A stretch of 64,000 nt of DNA from contig JBLRWH010000005.1 of the NCBI GenBank assembly GCA_047921395.1, positions 11,592 through 75,591 of the forward strand. The letters run 5' to 3'. Positions 42,701 to 52,859 of the stretch are shown here, in pieces. The notes beneath the pieces are model-generated. The model was not told where the DNA came from, searched no databases, and saw nothing but the letters and a program-made list of their open reading frames with translations. Each line of letters opens with the position of its first letter. The stretch's first letter is position 1. The translations under genes were made by a program, and so were the position numbers. This DNA comes from XN24 sp047921395. GTDB taxonomy: Bacteria; Pseudomonadota; Gammaproteobacteria; Steroidobacterales; XN24.

Positions 42701-43314
42701 CGGACCTGGCGGCTCTCACCAGCGGGCGGATTGCCGAACTGGTCGTGGACCGGCCCGCCGATGGCGAGCGCGGCTACGGCATGGGGCGGCGCGACGCGGT
42801 GGTCGGGGGACTCATCGTCGATATGCGTCGACGCGGCAACCGCATCACGCTCGTTCTCGACGACCGCAGCGGCCGCATCGAGATCACCCTGTTCGAAGAG
42901 GCGTACCAGCAGTGCCGGCATATCGTGGCCAAGGACGCGATCGTGATCGCGGAAGGCAACCTGCGCTTCGACGACTTCATCGACGACTGGCGCCTGACTG
43001 TGAAGCGCCTCGTGGACCTGGACACGGCGATGCAGGAGCGGGGACGGCGCCTGCTCCTGCGGTGCGTCAAGCCGGCGGCGGGCAGTTTCGCCACGGAGCT
43101 GCAGCACGCGCTGGAGCCGTTCCGGGGTGGCCGCTGCCCGGTGTTGATGGTTTACCGGGGCGCATCGGCGGCGGCGCGACTTCAGCTAGGTGAGCGCTGG
43201 CGGGTCCGGCCCAGCCTCGAACTGCTGCACCGCGTCGGTGGTCTGATCGGCCCGGAGAATGTGCGGATGGAGTACGGGGGGAACGCAGGCGCGGCCGGGG
43301 ATGGCGTGCCCTAG
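39790..43314 (+). CDS. dnaE: DNA polymerase III subunit alpha
   Basis: DnaE is the replicative polymerase. The 1174-residue protein matches the E. coli DnaE1 class. The PHP domain comes first (FVHLRVHTEYSLADS). The catalytic core follows with GPGRGSGAGSLVAF and the aspartates of PDFDIDF (residues 399-405). Then come RLQPDSFNDIVALVALFRPG, GYGFNKSHSAAYALLSYQTA, a helix-hairpin-helix segment, an OB fold (GGLIVDMRRRGNRITLVLDD) and a tau-binding C-terminus. Codons 373-392 (bases 40906-40965) are unusually AT-rich with many rare codons, just before the catalytic motif. The start overlaps rnhB by 4 bases. Confidence 0.97.
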   Translation: MSAGFVHLRVHTEYSLADSVIRIPALIERVADLGMPAVAVTDQVNLFAMVKFYLGALKRGVKPLVGADLWIDEPGDPRHPTRLALLCRNGEGYRNLCRLLTRAYLEGRRLGQVLVARDWLTPEACRGLLALSAAREGDIGRALLAGRRDTAAECLEFWRQRFPGSFYLELQRTGREGDEFYVDEAVALAAETSTPVVASNDVRFLDASDFDAHEARVCIHQGHTLSDPRRPRDYSEAQYLKSAAEMMALFSDLPEALENSVEIARRCSLELQLGQSFLPDFPVPEGETAGTYLRALAAESLATRLPALLPGAPGFSAADYQARLERELDVICNMGFPGYFLIVADFIRWAKENDIPVGPGRGSGAGSLVAFVLGITDLDPLRYELLFERFLNPERVSMPDFDIDFCINGRDRVIDYVARRYGRDSVAQIITYGSMAAKAVVRDVGRVLGHPYGFTDRIAKLIPFEVGMTLEKALSQEPELGRLYESEDEVRGLIDLAKSLEGLARNAGRHAGGVVIAPTVLTDFTPLYCEEGGEAPVTQFDKDDVEAAGLVKFDFLGLRTLTIIDRAVKRVNLLRVEAGEALLDMTRIPLDDPLTFELLRACRTTAVFQLESRGMKDLVKRLQPDSFNDIVALVALFRPGPLQSGMVDDYINRKHGRQDGPIEYFHPSLAPLLKPTYGVILYQEQVMQIAQVLAGYSLGAADLLRRAMGKKKPEEMAKQRSIFVDGAVAREVDRGTATHIFDLMEKFAGYGFNKSHSAAYALLSYQTAWLKAHYPEAFMASVLSTDMDHTDKIVTLIDECHQMGLLVEPPDVNESEHAFNVAGQGRLRYGLGAIKGVGQSAVQAIISERESGGRFTSLAGFCTRIDLQRVNRRTIEALVRAGALDSIGPNRATLMHRLPDALGRAEQSARAAAAGQEDLFGMATAPGPAARSAPEDEGELLPEWSSAERLAAERDTLGLFLTGHPVDEVAADLAALTSGRIAELVVDRPADGERGYGMGRRDAVVGGLIVDMRRRGNRITLVLDDRSGRIEITLFEEAYQQCRHIVAKDAIVIAEGNLRFDDFIDDWRLTVKRLVDLDTAMQERGRRLLLRCVKPAAGSFATELQHALEPFRGGRCPVLMVYRGASAAARLQLGERWRVRPSLELLHRVGGLIGPENVRMEYGGNAGAAGDGVP

Positions 43315-43352
43315 CCGTGGCGAATGGGATGCCGCCTGCGCGGAGGTGGACC

Positions 43353-43369
43353 CCCGGGGACCCCCCGGG
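43353..43369. repeat. GC-only inverted repeat between dnaE and accA
   Basis: CCCGGGG (43353-43359) and CCCCGGG (43363-43369) form a perfect 7-bp stem around loop ACC. No T-run follows, so it is not a classical terminator; it may stabilise or slow the transcript end. The rest of the 108-base gap shows nothing else clear. Confidence 0.5.
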
Positions 43370-43422
43370 TGGCGTCGCCTTGTGATACTTTTGGCGCCTT
43401 GAACTGCTGCGTCGCCTAGCCG

Positions 43423-44382
43423 ATGAACCTGAATTTCCTGGATTTCGAACAACCCATCGCCGAGCTCGAGGCCAAGATCGACGAACTGCGCTTCGTTGGC
43501 GACGACTCGCAGGTCAACCTCTCGGCCGAGATTCGCCGCCTCAAATCGAAGAGCGACGCGCTGACCCGCAGCATTTTCTCGGTCCTGACCGCCTGGCAAG
43601 TGGCGCAGGTCGCCCGGCACCCGCAACGACCCTACACGCTCGATTACGTCGAGCGGCTGTGCACCGACTTCGAGGAACTTCACGGCGATCGTACCTACGC
43701 CGACGACCAGGCGATTGTCGGTGGCCTCGCCCGTTTCGATGGCCGCGCGGTCATGATCATCGGCCAGCAGAAGGGCCGCGACACCAAGGCCAAGGTGCAG
43801 CGCAATTTCGGCATGCCTCGGCCCGAAGGCTATCGCAAGGCGCTGCGCCTGATGCAACTCGCGGAAAAGTTCGGGCTGCCGGTGATCACGTTCATCGACA
43901 CGCCCGGCGCCTATCCCGGCATCGGCGCCGAGGAGCGCGGCCAGAGCGAGGCGATCGCGCGTAACCTCATGGAGATGTCCGGCCTGAAGACTCCCATCAT
44001 CGCGATCGTCATCGGCGAGGGCGGCTCGGGAGGCGCGCTGGCGATCGGTGTCGCCGACTACGTCCTGATGCTCCAGTACAGCGTCTACTCCGTGATCTCG
44101 CCGGAAGGATGCGCCTCGATCCTCTGGAAGAGCGGCGACAAGTCGGCGGAGGCGGCAGAGGCGATGGGCATCACCGCCGGCAAGCTGCATGAGCTCGGTC
44201 TGGTGGACAAAGTCATCGAGGAGCCCCTGGGCGGCGCGCACCGCGACCCGGGTGCGATGGCCGAGACCCTGCGCGCCGTGATCGCCCGCTACCTGGCGCG
44301 GCTCGACAACATGCCGCTGGAACAACTCCTGCAGACCCGCTACCAGCGTCTCGTCAGCACCGGCCGGTTCCGCGAAGGTTGA
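43423..44382 (+). CDS. accA: Acetyl-CoA carboxylase carboxyltransferase subunit alpha
   Basis: AccA pairs with AccD to move carboxyl from biotin to acetyl-CoA, making malonyl-CoA. The 319-residue length equals that of E. coli. It has the coiled N-terminus (LDFEQPIAELEAKIDELRF), the crotonase-fold core with GQQKGRDTKAK, FIDTPGAYPGIGAEERGQSE, IGEGGSGGALAIGVAD and a C-terminal domain. It follows dnaE at 108 bases, a conserved pair, but likely has some transcription of its own. Confidence 0.97.
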   Translation: MNLNFLDFEQPIAELEAKIDELRFVGDDSQVNLSAEIRRLKSKSDALTRSIFSVLTAWQVAQVARHPQRPYTLDYVERLCTDFEELHGDRTYADDQAIVGGLARFDGRAVMIIGQQKGRDTKAKVQRNFGMPRPEGYRKALRLMQLAEKFGLPVITFIDTPGAYPGIGAEERGQSEAIARNLMEMSGLKTPIIAIVIGEGGSGGALAIGVADYVLMLQYSVYSVISPEGCASILWKSGDKSAEAAEAMGITAGKLHELGLVDKVIEEPLGGAHRDPGAMAETLRAVIARYLARLDNMPLEQLLQTRYQRLVSTGRFREG

Positions 44383-44398
44383 TTCGCCAGCCGGATCG

Positions 44399-44452
44399 GC
44401 TCGCGCCGCGGGCGCGAGCGCAGAGGCGCGGAGAAGCAGAGACGCTGAGAGA
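44399..44452. repeat. Hairpin plus purine-rich repeat, second site
   Basis: Part of the 157-base gap between accA and tilS. A perfect 9-bp stem, GCTCGCGCC (44399-44407) and GGCGCGAGC (44411-44419), is followed by a purine-rich arm GCAGAGGCGCGGAGAAGCAG and AGACGCTGAGAG (44420-44451). The arm and layout match the element at 1298-1366 (GCGGAG units, GACGCAGAGAGG). This supports a dispersed repeat family in the genome. Confidence 0.6.
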
Positions 44453-44539
44453 TGCACGATAGGGATCCCTTGCAGACGCGCGCTGGGCCACCCTTTGACA
44501 GGAGATCCTTGTCGGCCACGTGCACGTTTTCGGCTGCGC

Positions 44540-45928
44540 ATGACTGAATTCAACCCGGAAGTCCTGTGGGACTCGCTCGGCAGCCAGGATGGCGACCCGG
44601 GCCGGCAGCGGTATTGCGTCGCCTACAGCGGCGGGCTGGATTCCACGGTCTTGCTCGTCGCGCTGGCGTCGCTGGCAGACCGGCTGCCGCCGGGGAGTCT
44701 GCGTGCGGCGCACGTGCACCATGGGCTGCACCCGGATGCCGATGCCTGGGCGGAACAGTGCCAGACGCGCTGCCGCGCGCTCGAGGTGCCCATCCGCGTG
44801 CTGCGCGTCGATGCGCGGCCGAGGCGCGGCGAGAGCCCGGAGGCGAAGGCCCGGGAGATGCGCTACGCGGCACTCGGGGGCGACCTGGCGCCGGGCGAGG
44901 TCTTGCTGACGGCGCACCATGCAGACGACCAGCTCGAGACAGTGCTGATCCAGCTGCTGCGCGGCGCCGGTGTCGCGGGGCTGGCCGCCATGCCACCCCG
45001 GGCGCGGCTCGGCCCCGGATGGCACCAGCGGCCACTGCTCGGTGTCCCGCGCGAGGCGCTGCGGGCGTGGGCGCGCGCGCAGGGCATCGGCGGGTGGATC
45101 GAGGACCCGGCTAATGCCGAGCCGAGGTTTGCCCGCAACCACCTGCGTCGCGAGGTGCTGCCCGCGATCCGGGCGCACTGGCCGGCCGCGGCGGCGGCGG
45201 TGGCGCGCTCAGCGCGGCACTGCGCCGAGGCCGCGGAGCTGCTCGACGAGTTCGCGGCGCACGACGCCACGCACTGCGCGGACGGCGTCGCCCTATGCAT
45301 CTCGGCAATGCGGTCGCTGGATTCGGCGCGGCGCCGCAACCTGGTGCGCTGGCAGGCGCGGCGGCTCGGGCTGCCGACGCCCGACGAGCGCCGGCTGGCG
45401 ACGCTCTTGACGCAAACATTTGAGGCCGCCGGGGATGCCCAGCCCGAAGTGCGTTGGCCCGGCGTGGTTGCGTTGCGATACGCGGATCGGCTCTGGCTGA
45501 TTCCCGCGGAGCAACTCGAGCCGCCGCCCGGGCCCATCGACTGGCCGGATCCCCGCGTGCCACTCGACCTCGGCCGCGGCCTGGGCAGGCTCTCGCTGGC
45601 GCCCACAACCACCGGGGGGTTGCGGCCCGAGGCGCTCGAGGCACGGCCCTGGCGCATCGTGGGGCGCCGGGGCGGCGAGCGGCTGAACCTGCCGGGTCGG
45701 ACCGGCAGCCGCGCATTGAAGAAACTGCTGAACGAGGCCGGCGTACCCCCGTGGCTGCGCTTGCGCATTCCAGTGCTGGAAATCGCCGGGACGTTGGCTG
45801 CGGTCGGGGACTTGTGGGTTGACGAGACCTGGTGGGCGCCCAGTGGCGGCGCGGCCTGGCGGCTCTCCTGGACCGACTGCACGCTGCCCGGCCGGAAGGA
45901 GTTCATTGTGGGCGAGCAGGCCTTCTGA
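44540..45928 (+). CDS. tilS: tRNA(Ile)-lysidine synthetase
   Basis: TilS attaches lysine to C34 of the CAU-anticodon tRNA-Ile, letting it read AUA. The 462-residue protein has the PP-loop YSGGLDSTVLLVAL near residue 35, HVHHGLHPDADAW, LTAHHADDQLETVLIQLLRG, and the C-terminal TilS domains (LPGRTGSRALKKLLNEAGVPPWLR). The start MTEFNPEVLW is chosen over an upstream in-frame start in the gap; no strong ribosome site is seen. Divergent residues at the C-terminal domains are normal for this family. Confidence 0.95.
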   Translation: MTEFNPEVLWDSLGSQDGDPGRQRYCVAYSGGLDSTVLLVALASLADRLPPGSLRAAHVHHGLHPDADAWAEQCQTRCRALEVPIRVLRVDARPRRGESPEAKAREMRYAALGGDLAPGEVLLTAHHADDQLETVLIQLLRGAGVAGLAAMPPRARLGPGWHQRPLLGVPREALRAWARAQGIGGWIEDPANAEPRFARNHLRREVLPAIRAHWPAAAAAVARSARHCAEAAELLDEFAAHDATHCADGVALCISAMRSLDSARRRNLVRWQARRLGLPTPDERRLATLLTQTFEAAGDAQPEVRWPGVVALRYADRLWLIPAEQLEPPPGPIDWPDPRVPLDLGRGLGRLSLAPTTTGGLRPEALEARPWRIVGRRGGERLNLPGRTGSRALKKLLNEAGVPPWLRLRIPVLEIAGTLAAVGDLWVDETWWAPSGGAAWRLSWTDCTLPGRKEFIVGEQAF

Positions 45929-45995
45929 TAATCTGACTTCCCGTCGTTTTCTCGCGCCGGTGGCGCGCCATTCTCCCTGAACGGCGGTACTCCTG

Positions 45996-47641
<1,646 letters not shown>

Positions 47642-47645
<4 letters not shown>

Positions 47646-48478
47646 AACTCTGTGGCTTCGAAGTCGGTCTCGACCGGCCGCTGTTCCTGATTGCCGGACC
47701 GTGCGTCATCGAGAGCCGCGAACTGGCGATGGAGACGGCCGGACGGCTCAAGGAAATGACCGGCCGCCTGGGTGTGCCGTTCATCTACAAGTCGTCGTTC
47801 GATAAGGCGAACCGCTCATCGATCGGCAGCTTCCGTGGCCCGGGCGTCGAGGAAGGCCTGAAGATCCTGGAGGCGGTGAAACGCGAGTTGGGCGTGCCGG
47901 TGCTGACTGACATTCACGAGGACACGCCGCTCGCGGAAGTCGCGGCCGTGGTCGACGTGTTGCAGACGCCGGCCTTTCTGTGCCGCCAGACCAATTTCAT
48001 CGTCGCGGCCTGTTCCCAGGGCCGGCCGGTCAACATCAAGAAGGGCCAGTTCCTGTCGCCGTGGGAAATGGCCAATGTAATAACGAAGGCGCGCTCCACG
48101 GGCAACGAGCAGGTCATGGCCTGCGAGCGCGGCTTCACTTTCGGCTACAACAACCTCGTGTCGGATATGCGCGCGCTCGCAGTTATGCGCGAGACAGGTG
48201 CGCCGGTCGTGTTCGACGCTACCCATTCGGTGCAGCTGCCGGGCGGCAAGGGCTCCGCCTCCGGCGGGCAACGCGAGTTCGTGCCCGTGCTGGCCCGGGC
48301 GGCGGTGGCGGCCGGAATCGCGGGGCTGTTCATGGAAACACACCCGGACCCGGAGCATGCACTCTCCGACGGCCCGAACGCGTGGCCGCTGGATCGCTTC
48401 GAGCGCTTGCTCGAGACCCTGCGGATCATCGACGAGACCGTCAAGGCGCGCCCCTTCGACGAGAGCGAGTTGGCGTAA
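47642..48478 (+). CDS. kdsA: 3-deoxy-8-phosphooctulonate (KDO 8-P) synthase
   Basis: KdsA condenses phosphoenolpyruvate with arabinose 5-phosphate to give KDO 8-phosphate for the LPS inner core. The 278-residue TIM barrel has LIAGPCVIESRELAMETA, YKSSFDKANRSSIGSFRGPG, LTDIHEDTP, QTPAFLCRQTNF and VVFDATHSVQLPGG, and a closing ETHPDPEHALSDGPN. The order pyrG-kdsA-eno is classical. Together with lpxD, lpxA and lpxB upstream it adds to the LPS set in this window. Confidence 0.97.
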
Positions 48479-48535
48479 GGACTCGGGCGGGCGCCGGCGG
48501 CGCGGGTTCCTGGCATTGGATACAGGGAGACAGAA

Positions 48536-49822
48536 ATGGCGAAGATCGTAGAAGTGCGTGCACGCGAGATCCTCGATTCGCGCGGCAATCCGACCGTGGA
48601 GGCCGATGTGCTGCTGGAGGGCGGGTTCAGCGGCCGTGCCGGGGTGCCCTCAGGCGCTTCGACCGGCACCCGCGAGGCCGTCGAACTGCGCGATGGCGAT
48701 GCCTCGCGCTACCTCGGCAAGGGCGTGCGCACTGCGGTCGCCAACGTCAATGGCGAGATTCGCGCGGCGGTGGCCGGCATGGACGCGGCGGACCAGGCTG
48801 GCCTCGATCGCAGGCTGATCGAGCTTGACGGGACCGAGAACAAGGGTCGGCTGGGCGCCAATGCGATTCTCGCCGTGTCGCTGGCGGCTGCCAAGGCCTC
48901 CGCCACGGCGAGCGGCCAGTCGCTGTTTCGATACCTCCACGCGGGCGGTGATTTTTCGATGCCGGTGCCGATGATGAACATCATCAACGGCGGGTCGCAT
49001 GCCGACAACAGCGTCGACATCCAGGAATTCATGATCATGCCGGTGGGCGCGCCGAGCTTCTCGGAAGCGCTACGCTACGGCACCGAGATCTTCCATGCGC
49101 TGAAGGCGGTGCTGCGCAGCCGCGGGCTGGCCACCGCCGTCGGCGACGAGGGCGGCTTCGCGCCGAATCTGCCGTCGAACGAGGCTGCGCTGGAGACGAT
49201 CCTGGCGGCGATCGAGCAGGCCGGGTTCAGGGCCGGCGAGGACATCACGCTCGCCCTCGACGTGGCGAGTTCCGAGTTCTACGCGGACGGTGTCTACCGG
49301 CTTGCCTCCGAGCACCGTGAGTTCGATGCCGGGGGCTTCTGCGAGTACCTCGAGGGGCTGGCGCAGCGCTACCCGATCGTCTCGATCGAGGACGGAATGG
49401 CCGAGAACGACTGGGACGGCTGGAAGCTGCTCACGGGACGCCTGGGCAAGCGCCTGCAGCTCGTGGGCGATGATGTCTTCGTCACCAACACGAAAATCTT
49501 CGCTGCGGGCATCGAGCAGGGCGTCGGCAATTCCATCCTGATCAAGGTCAACCAGATCGGCACGCTCACCGAGACGCTCGAGGCGATCCGAATGGCCGAC
49601 CAGGCGGGCTACAGCGCGGTCGTATCGCATCGTTCCGGAGAAACCGAGGACGCCACGATTGCCGATATCGCCGTGGCGACCACGGCGTCCCAGATCAAGA
49701 CGGGCTCCTTGTCGCGCTCCGACCGAGTGGCGAAATACAACCAGCTGTTGCGGATCGAGGAAGAACTTGGCGCCTCGGCGCTCTATCCCGGCCGCGCGGC
49801 GTTGCCGCTCAGCACGGGCTGA
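48536..49822 (+). CDS. eno: Enolase
   Basis: Enolase interconverts 2-phosphoglycerate and phosphoenolpyruvate. At 428 residues it has standard length. Key parts are AREILDSRGNPTVEADVLL, GVPSGASTGTREAVELRDGD, the metal ligands in LALDVASSEFY, SIEDGMAENDWDGW and LVGDDVFVTN, the catalytic Lys in ILIKVNQIGTLTE, and SHRSGETEDATIADIAV. CAGGGAGACAGAA precedes the ATG as ribosome site. It supplies PEP, also used by KdsA next door. Confidence 0.98.
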   Translation: MAKIVEVRAREILDSRGNPTVEADVLLEGGFSGRAGVPSGASTGTREAVELRDGDASRYLGKGVRTAVANVNGEIRAAVAGMDAADQAGLDRRLIELDGTENKGRLGANAILAVSLAAAKASATASGQSLFRYLHAGGDFSMPVPMMNIINGGSHADNSVDIQEFMIMPVGAPSFSEALRYGTEIFHALKAVLRSRGLATAVGDEGGFAPNLPSNEAALETILAAIEQAGFRAGEDITLALDVASSEFYADGVYRLASEHREFDAGGFCEYLEGLAQRYPIVSIEDGMAENDWDGWKLLTGRLGKRLQLVGDDVFVTNTKIFAAGIEQGVGNSILIKVNQIGTLTETLEAIRMADQAGYSAVVSHRSGETEDATIADIAVATTASQIKTGSLSRSDRVAKYNQLLRIEEELGASALYPGRAALPLSTG

Positions 49823-49841
49823 TCCCCGAGTAGGATGCCGG

Positions 49842-50150
49842 GTGCGGATGGTGCTCTTCATCGTTCTGGCGTTGCTGCTGCTCCTGCAGCTCCGTCTCTG
49901 GGTATCCGATGACGGGTATCGCGCCGCCTGGCGCCTCGCGGGCCAGGTGGCGGCGCAGCAGGCGGAGAACGAGGCTTTGCGCGAACGCAACCAGGCGCTC
50001 GCTGCGGAAGTCGGAAACCTCAAGACCGGGCTCGATGCCGTCGAGGAAATCGCGCGCAGCGAGCTCGGCATGATTCGAGCCGGCGAGACCCTGTTCCAGG
50101 TCGTGGACGTCGAGGCCGACGAACCCGAGCCCGCGCCGGTGACCCGCTGA
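49842..50150 (+). CDS. ftsB: Cell division protein FtsB
   Basis: FtsB is a small bitopic protein of the divisome that forms a complex with FtsL and FtsQ. The 102-residue product has a single membrane helix (MVLFIVLALLLLLQLRLW, about 3-21). A periplasmic coiled coil follows (QVAAQQAENEALRERNQALA, about 33-65), then the conserved EEIARSELGMIRAGETLFQ segment. The GTG at 49842 sits at good distance from TAGGA; an ATG two codons later is an alternative. Its place between eno and ispD is conserved. The start of ispD overlaps its stop. Confidence 0.93.
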   Translation: MRMVLFIVLALLLLLQLRLWVSDDGYRAAWRLAGQVAAQQAENEALRERNQALAAEVGNLKTGLDAVEEIARSELGMIRAGETLFQVVDVEADEPEPAPVTR

Positions 50151-50854
50151 TGCCGCGGGCGTGGGCCGTCGTTCCAGCGGCCGGCAGCGGACGGCGCATG
50201 GGCGCGGCCGTGGCCAAGCAGTACCTGCCGTTGTGCGGCCAATCGGTGCTGGCGCATGCGCTCGCCCCGTTGCTGGACTGCAAGCAGATCGACGCTGTGG
50301 TGCTCGTGGTGGGCGGCGACGATGCGCGCTGGCGTGAATCCGTGCCGCAGGGTGAGCGCCTGCTCATCGCGCACGGCGGTGCCGAGCGCTGCAATTCCGT
50401 TCTCAATGGTCTCGAGCGCTTGGGCGGCTGTGCCGACGACGAGGACTGGGTGCTCGTGCATGATGCCGCACGGCCGTGTCTGTCGAGTGCGGAGCTCGAG
50501 CACCTGTTCGATGCGTTGCAGGATGACAAGGTCGGCGGCCTGCTCGCGGTGCCGCTCGCCGACACCCTCAAGTCGGCCGACGAGTTTGGTCGCGTGGAGC
50601 GGACGGTGCCGCGCGAGCACCTGTGGCGCGCATTGACCCCGCAGATGTTTCGCTATGGACTCCTGAAAGGCGCACTCTCATCGGCCATCGCGGCGGGGAT
50701 CGCGGTGACGGACGAGGCGTCTGCGATCGAATATGCGGGTCACCGGCCCGTCCTCGTGGAGGGTCGCGCGGCCAACATCAAGGTCACCGGACCCGAAGAT
50801 CTCGCGTTGGCTGAGGCGGTCCTGCGCCGCCGGGGGGAGGGGGCATGCGCATAG
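50150..50854 (+). CDS. ispD: 2-C-methyl-D-erythritol 4-phosphate cytidylyltransferase
   Basis: IspD transfers CMP from CTP to methylerythritol phosphate, the third step of the non-mevalonate pathway. The 234-residue product has the nucleotide-binding AAGSGRRMGAAVAKQYLPL, LVHDAARPCLSS and VPLADTLK segments, the TPQMFRYGLL motif and TDEASAIEYAGHRPVLVEG. It overlaps ftsB by 1 base and ispF by 10, suggesting strong coupling of the pathway pair. Confidence 0.97.
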   Translation: MPRAWAVVPAAGSGRRMGAAVAKQYLPLCGQSVLAHALAPLLDCKQIDAVVLVVGGDDARWRESVPQGERLLIAHGGAERCNSVLNGLERLGGCADDEDWVLVHDAARPCLSSAELEHLFDALQDDKVGGLLAVPLADTLKSADEFGRVERTVPREHLWRALTPQMFRYGLLKGALSSAIAAGIAVTDEASAIEYAGHRPVLVEGRAANIKVTGPEDLALAEAVLRRRGEGACA

Positions 50855-51321
50855 GGCACGGTTTTGACGTGCACGCGTTCGGACCGGGCGACCGGGTCAT
50901 GATCGGCGGCGTCAGCATCGAGCACAGCCACGGCGTGATCGCGCACTCCGATGGAGATGTCGCGCTGCATGCACTCTGCGACGCGCTGCTCGGGGCGGCC
51001 GGGCTCGGCGACATCGGGGGCATGTTTCCGGACACCGATCCTCGCTGGTCCGGAGCCGACAGCCGGGAGCTGCTGCGCCAGGTGGTCGCGCGGCTGGCGC
51101 AAGATGGCCTGGGGATTGCCAACGCCGACCTGACCGTCGTCGCGCAGGCGCCCCGCCTCGCCCCGCACCTCGCCGAGATGCGCGCACGCATCGCCGCGGA
51201 CCTGGGCGTGCCGCCGCGGCGTGTCAACGTCAAGGCCACGACCACCGAGCGGCTCGGCTTCACAGGGCGCGGCGAGGGGCTGGCCGCCCACGCGGTCGTG
51301 CTGCTGACCGAGCCCGAGTGA
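50845..51321 (+). CDS. ispF: 2-C-methyl-D-erythritol 2,4-cyclodiphosphate synthase
   Basis: IspF closes the cyclodiphosphate ring in the non-mevalonate pathway. The 158-residue trimeric enzyme has IGHGFDVHAFGPGD (Asp and His zinc ligands), HSDGDVALHALCDALLG with the third zinc ligand, the DIGGMFPDTDP loop, and KATTTERLGFTGRGEGLAA at the C-terminus. It overlaps ispD by 10 bases and truD by 4. Confidence 0.97.
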   Translation: MRIGHGFDVHAFGPGDRVMIGGVSIEHSHGVIAHSDGDVALHALCDALLGAAGLGDIGGMFPDTDPRWSGADSRELLRQVVARLAQDGLGIANADLTVVAQAPRLAPHLAEMRARIAADLGVPPRRVNVKATTTERLGFTGRGEGLAAHAVVLLTEPE

Positions 51322-52352
51322 GCGGCGTGGACTTTGATCCCTGGAACGACCTGCCCACCGCGCTCGGCGGACCGGCCGGGCAGGGCCGCATCCGTGCGCG
51401 CGACGATGATTTCATTGTCGAGGAAGAACTGGGTTTCAGCCTGACGGGTGCGGGCGAGCACCTGTTCATGAAGGTGCGCGAGACGGGCTGCAATACCGAT
51501 TGGGTCGCGGGCCAGCTGGCACGCTGGGGTGGCCGGCCCCGCAACGATGTCGGCTATGCCGGGCTGAAGGACCGGCATGCCGTCACGGAGCAGTGGTTCA
51601 GTGTGCGCTTTCCCGGCGGCAGGCACCCGGATCCCGCGGGCCTGCGGATCCCGGGCGTTGAGCTGCTCGAACATATCCTGCACAACCGCAAGCTGAAGCG
51701 CGGCGCGCTGTGTGGTAATCGTTTTCGCCTGCGGGTCACGGCGCTCGAGGCAGATCCTGAGCGGGTGGAGGCACGGTTACGGGACGTCGCGAGGCGCGGC
51801 GTGCCCAACGCATTCGGACCGCAGCGTTTCGGGCGCGAACGCGGCAACCTGCGCAGCGCGGAAGCCTGGTTCTCCGGCGGGCCAGAGCCCCGTCGCGCGG
51901 AACGCGGCTTCGCGCTGTCCGCGGCGCGCGCGCTGATTTTCAACGCGGTGCTGGCCGAGCGCATCGCGGCGGGCACCTGGGAGAGCGCGGGGCCGGGCGA
52001 GGTCGTCGGGCTGGATGGTCGCGGCAGCTGGTTCATCGCCGAGCCGGGTGACGAGGCGCTGAGCGAGCGTCTTGCGATCCTGGACGTGCACCCGACAGGA
52101 CCGATGTGGGGCCGCGGCGAGCTCCCGGGCAGCGGGCCGGGCGCGGCGCTCGAACGTGATGTGGCGGCCAGGTTCCCCCTCTTGGCTCATGGGCTCGAGG
52201 CGGCTGGGCTGGAGCAGGAACGGCGGCCGCTGCGGACACGGGTCCGCGAGCTCACCTGGCGTCTCGACGGCGATGTGCTTGAGCTGGCATTTGGTTTGCC
52301 CGCGGGAGCTTACGCGACCTCGGTCCTGCGCGAGGTGGTGAATGTCGACTGA
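51318..52352 (+). CDS. truD: tRNA pseudouridine(13) synthase
   Basis: TruD makes pseudouridine at position 13 of tRNA-Glu. The 344-residue protein has GRIRARDDDFIVEEELGF at its N-terminus. The catalytic Asp is in YAGLKDRHAVTEQWFSV near residue 80. NRFRLRVT and PNAFGPQRFGRERGN follow, and the TRUD insertion domain contains ARALIFNAVLAERIAAG. It completes the ispD-ispF-truD unit common in gammaproteobacteria. Confidence 0.95.
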   Translation: MSGVDFDPWNDLPTALGGPAGQGRIRARDDDFIVEEELGFSLTGAGEHLFMKVRETGCNTDWVAGQLARWGGRPRNDVGYAGLKDRHAVTEQWFSVRFPGGRHPDPAGLRIPGVELLEHILHNRKLKRGALCGNRFRLRVTALEADPERVEARLRDVARRGVPNAFGPQRFGRERGNLRSAEAWFSGGPEPRRAERGFALSAARALIFNAVLAERIAAGTWESAGPGEVVGLDGRGSWFIAEPGDEALSERLAILDVHPTGPMWGRGELPGSGPGAALERDVAARFPLLAHGLEAAGLEQERRPLRTRVRELTWRLDGDVLELAFGLPAGAYATSVLREVVNVD

Positions 52353-52800
52353 TTTCCGGCCCAGCGACCCTGACTTCGAAACCCGTGTGCGCGCGAGCTT
52401 CGGGCGCCAGCGACTGATGCAGACTTTCGGCGTACGGTTGACGCGTATCGCCGCCGGCGAGTGCGAGATGGAGATGCCCTTCGACGCGGCCTTCGCACAG
52501 CAGCATGGTTTCCTCCATGCGGGCACGTTGACGTCGGTCGTGGACAGCGCCTGCGGCTACGCGGCGCTCAGCCTGATGCCGCCGGGCGCCGCGGTCATGT
52601 CGGTCGAGTTCAAGGTGAACCTGCTTGCGCCCGCGGCCGGGGACCTGCTGATCGCGCGCGCCCGCGTCGTGCGCAGCGGGCGCACCCTGACGATCGTCTC
52701 CGGCGACGGCTTCATGCGCAGCGGAGACCGCGAACGACACGTCTTCACCATGCTGGGAACGATGATGGCCGTCGAGGGCCGGCCTGGCGTCAGCGACTGA
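52342..52800 (+). CDS. PaaI-family hotdog thioesterase
   Basis: A 152-residue single hotdog-fold protein of the PaaI or YbgC-like group, which hydrolyses acyl-CoA or acyl-ACP thioesters. The core motif HGFLHAGTLTSVVDSACGYAA carries the usual HGG-like loop with Asp/Ser catalytic positions, then EFKVNLLAPAAGDLL and an ARVVRSGRTL strand. The specific substrate is not apparent. It overlaps truD by 11 bases. It points toward smr; the 59 bases between hold no clear terminator. Confidence 0.88.
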   Translation: MSTDFRPSDPDFETRVRASFGRQRLMQTFGVRLTRIAAGECEMEMPFDAAFAQQHGFLHAGTLTSVVDSACGYAALSLMPPGAAVMSVEFKVNLLAPAAGDLLIARARVVRSGRTLTIVSGDGFMRSGDRERHVFTMLGTMMAVEGRPGVSD

Positions 52801-52859
52801 CCGGACCACCATGACCACGCGCCGCGGGCGAGCCGGGCAGCGCGCCCGGGCCGCGCCGC

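Noticed and set aside
43353..43369. Intrinsic terminator between dnaE and accA
   Set aside because: The hairpin is strong, but no T-run follows, so it is kept only as an inverted repeat.
45953..45967. Terminator or operator before pyrG (CGCGCC-GGT-GGCGCG)
   Set aside because: No T-run and no known operator match; a short GC palindrome is likely by chance in this GC range.
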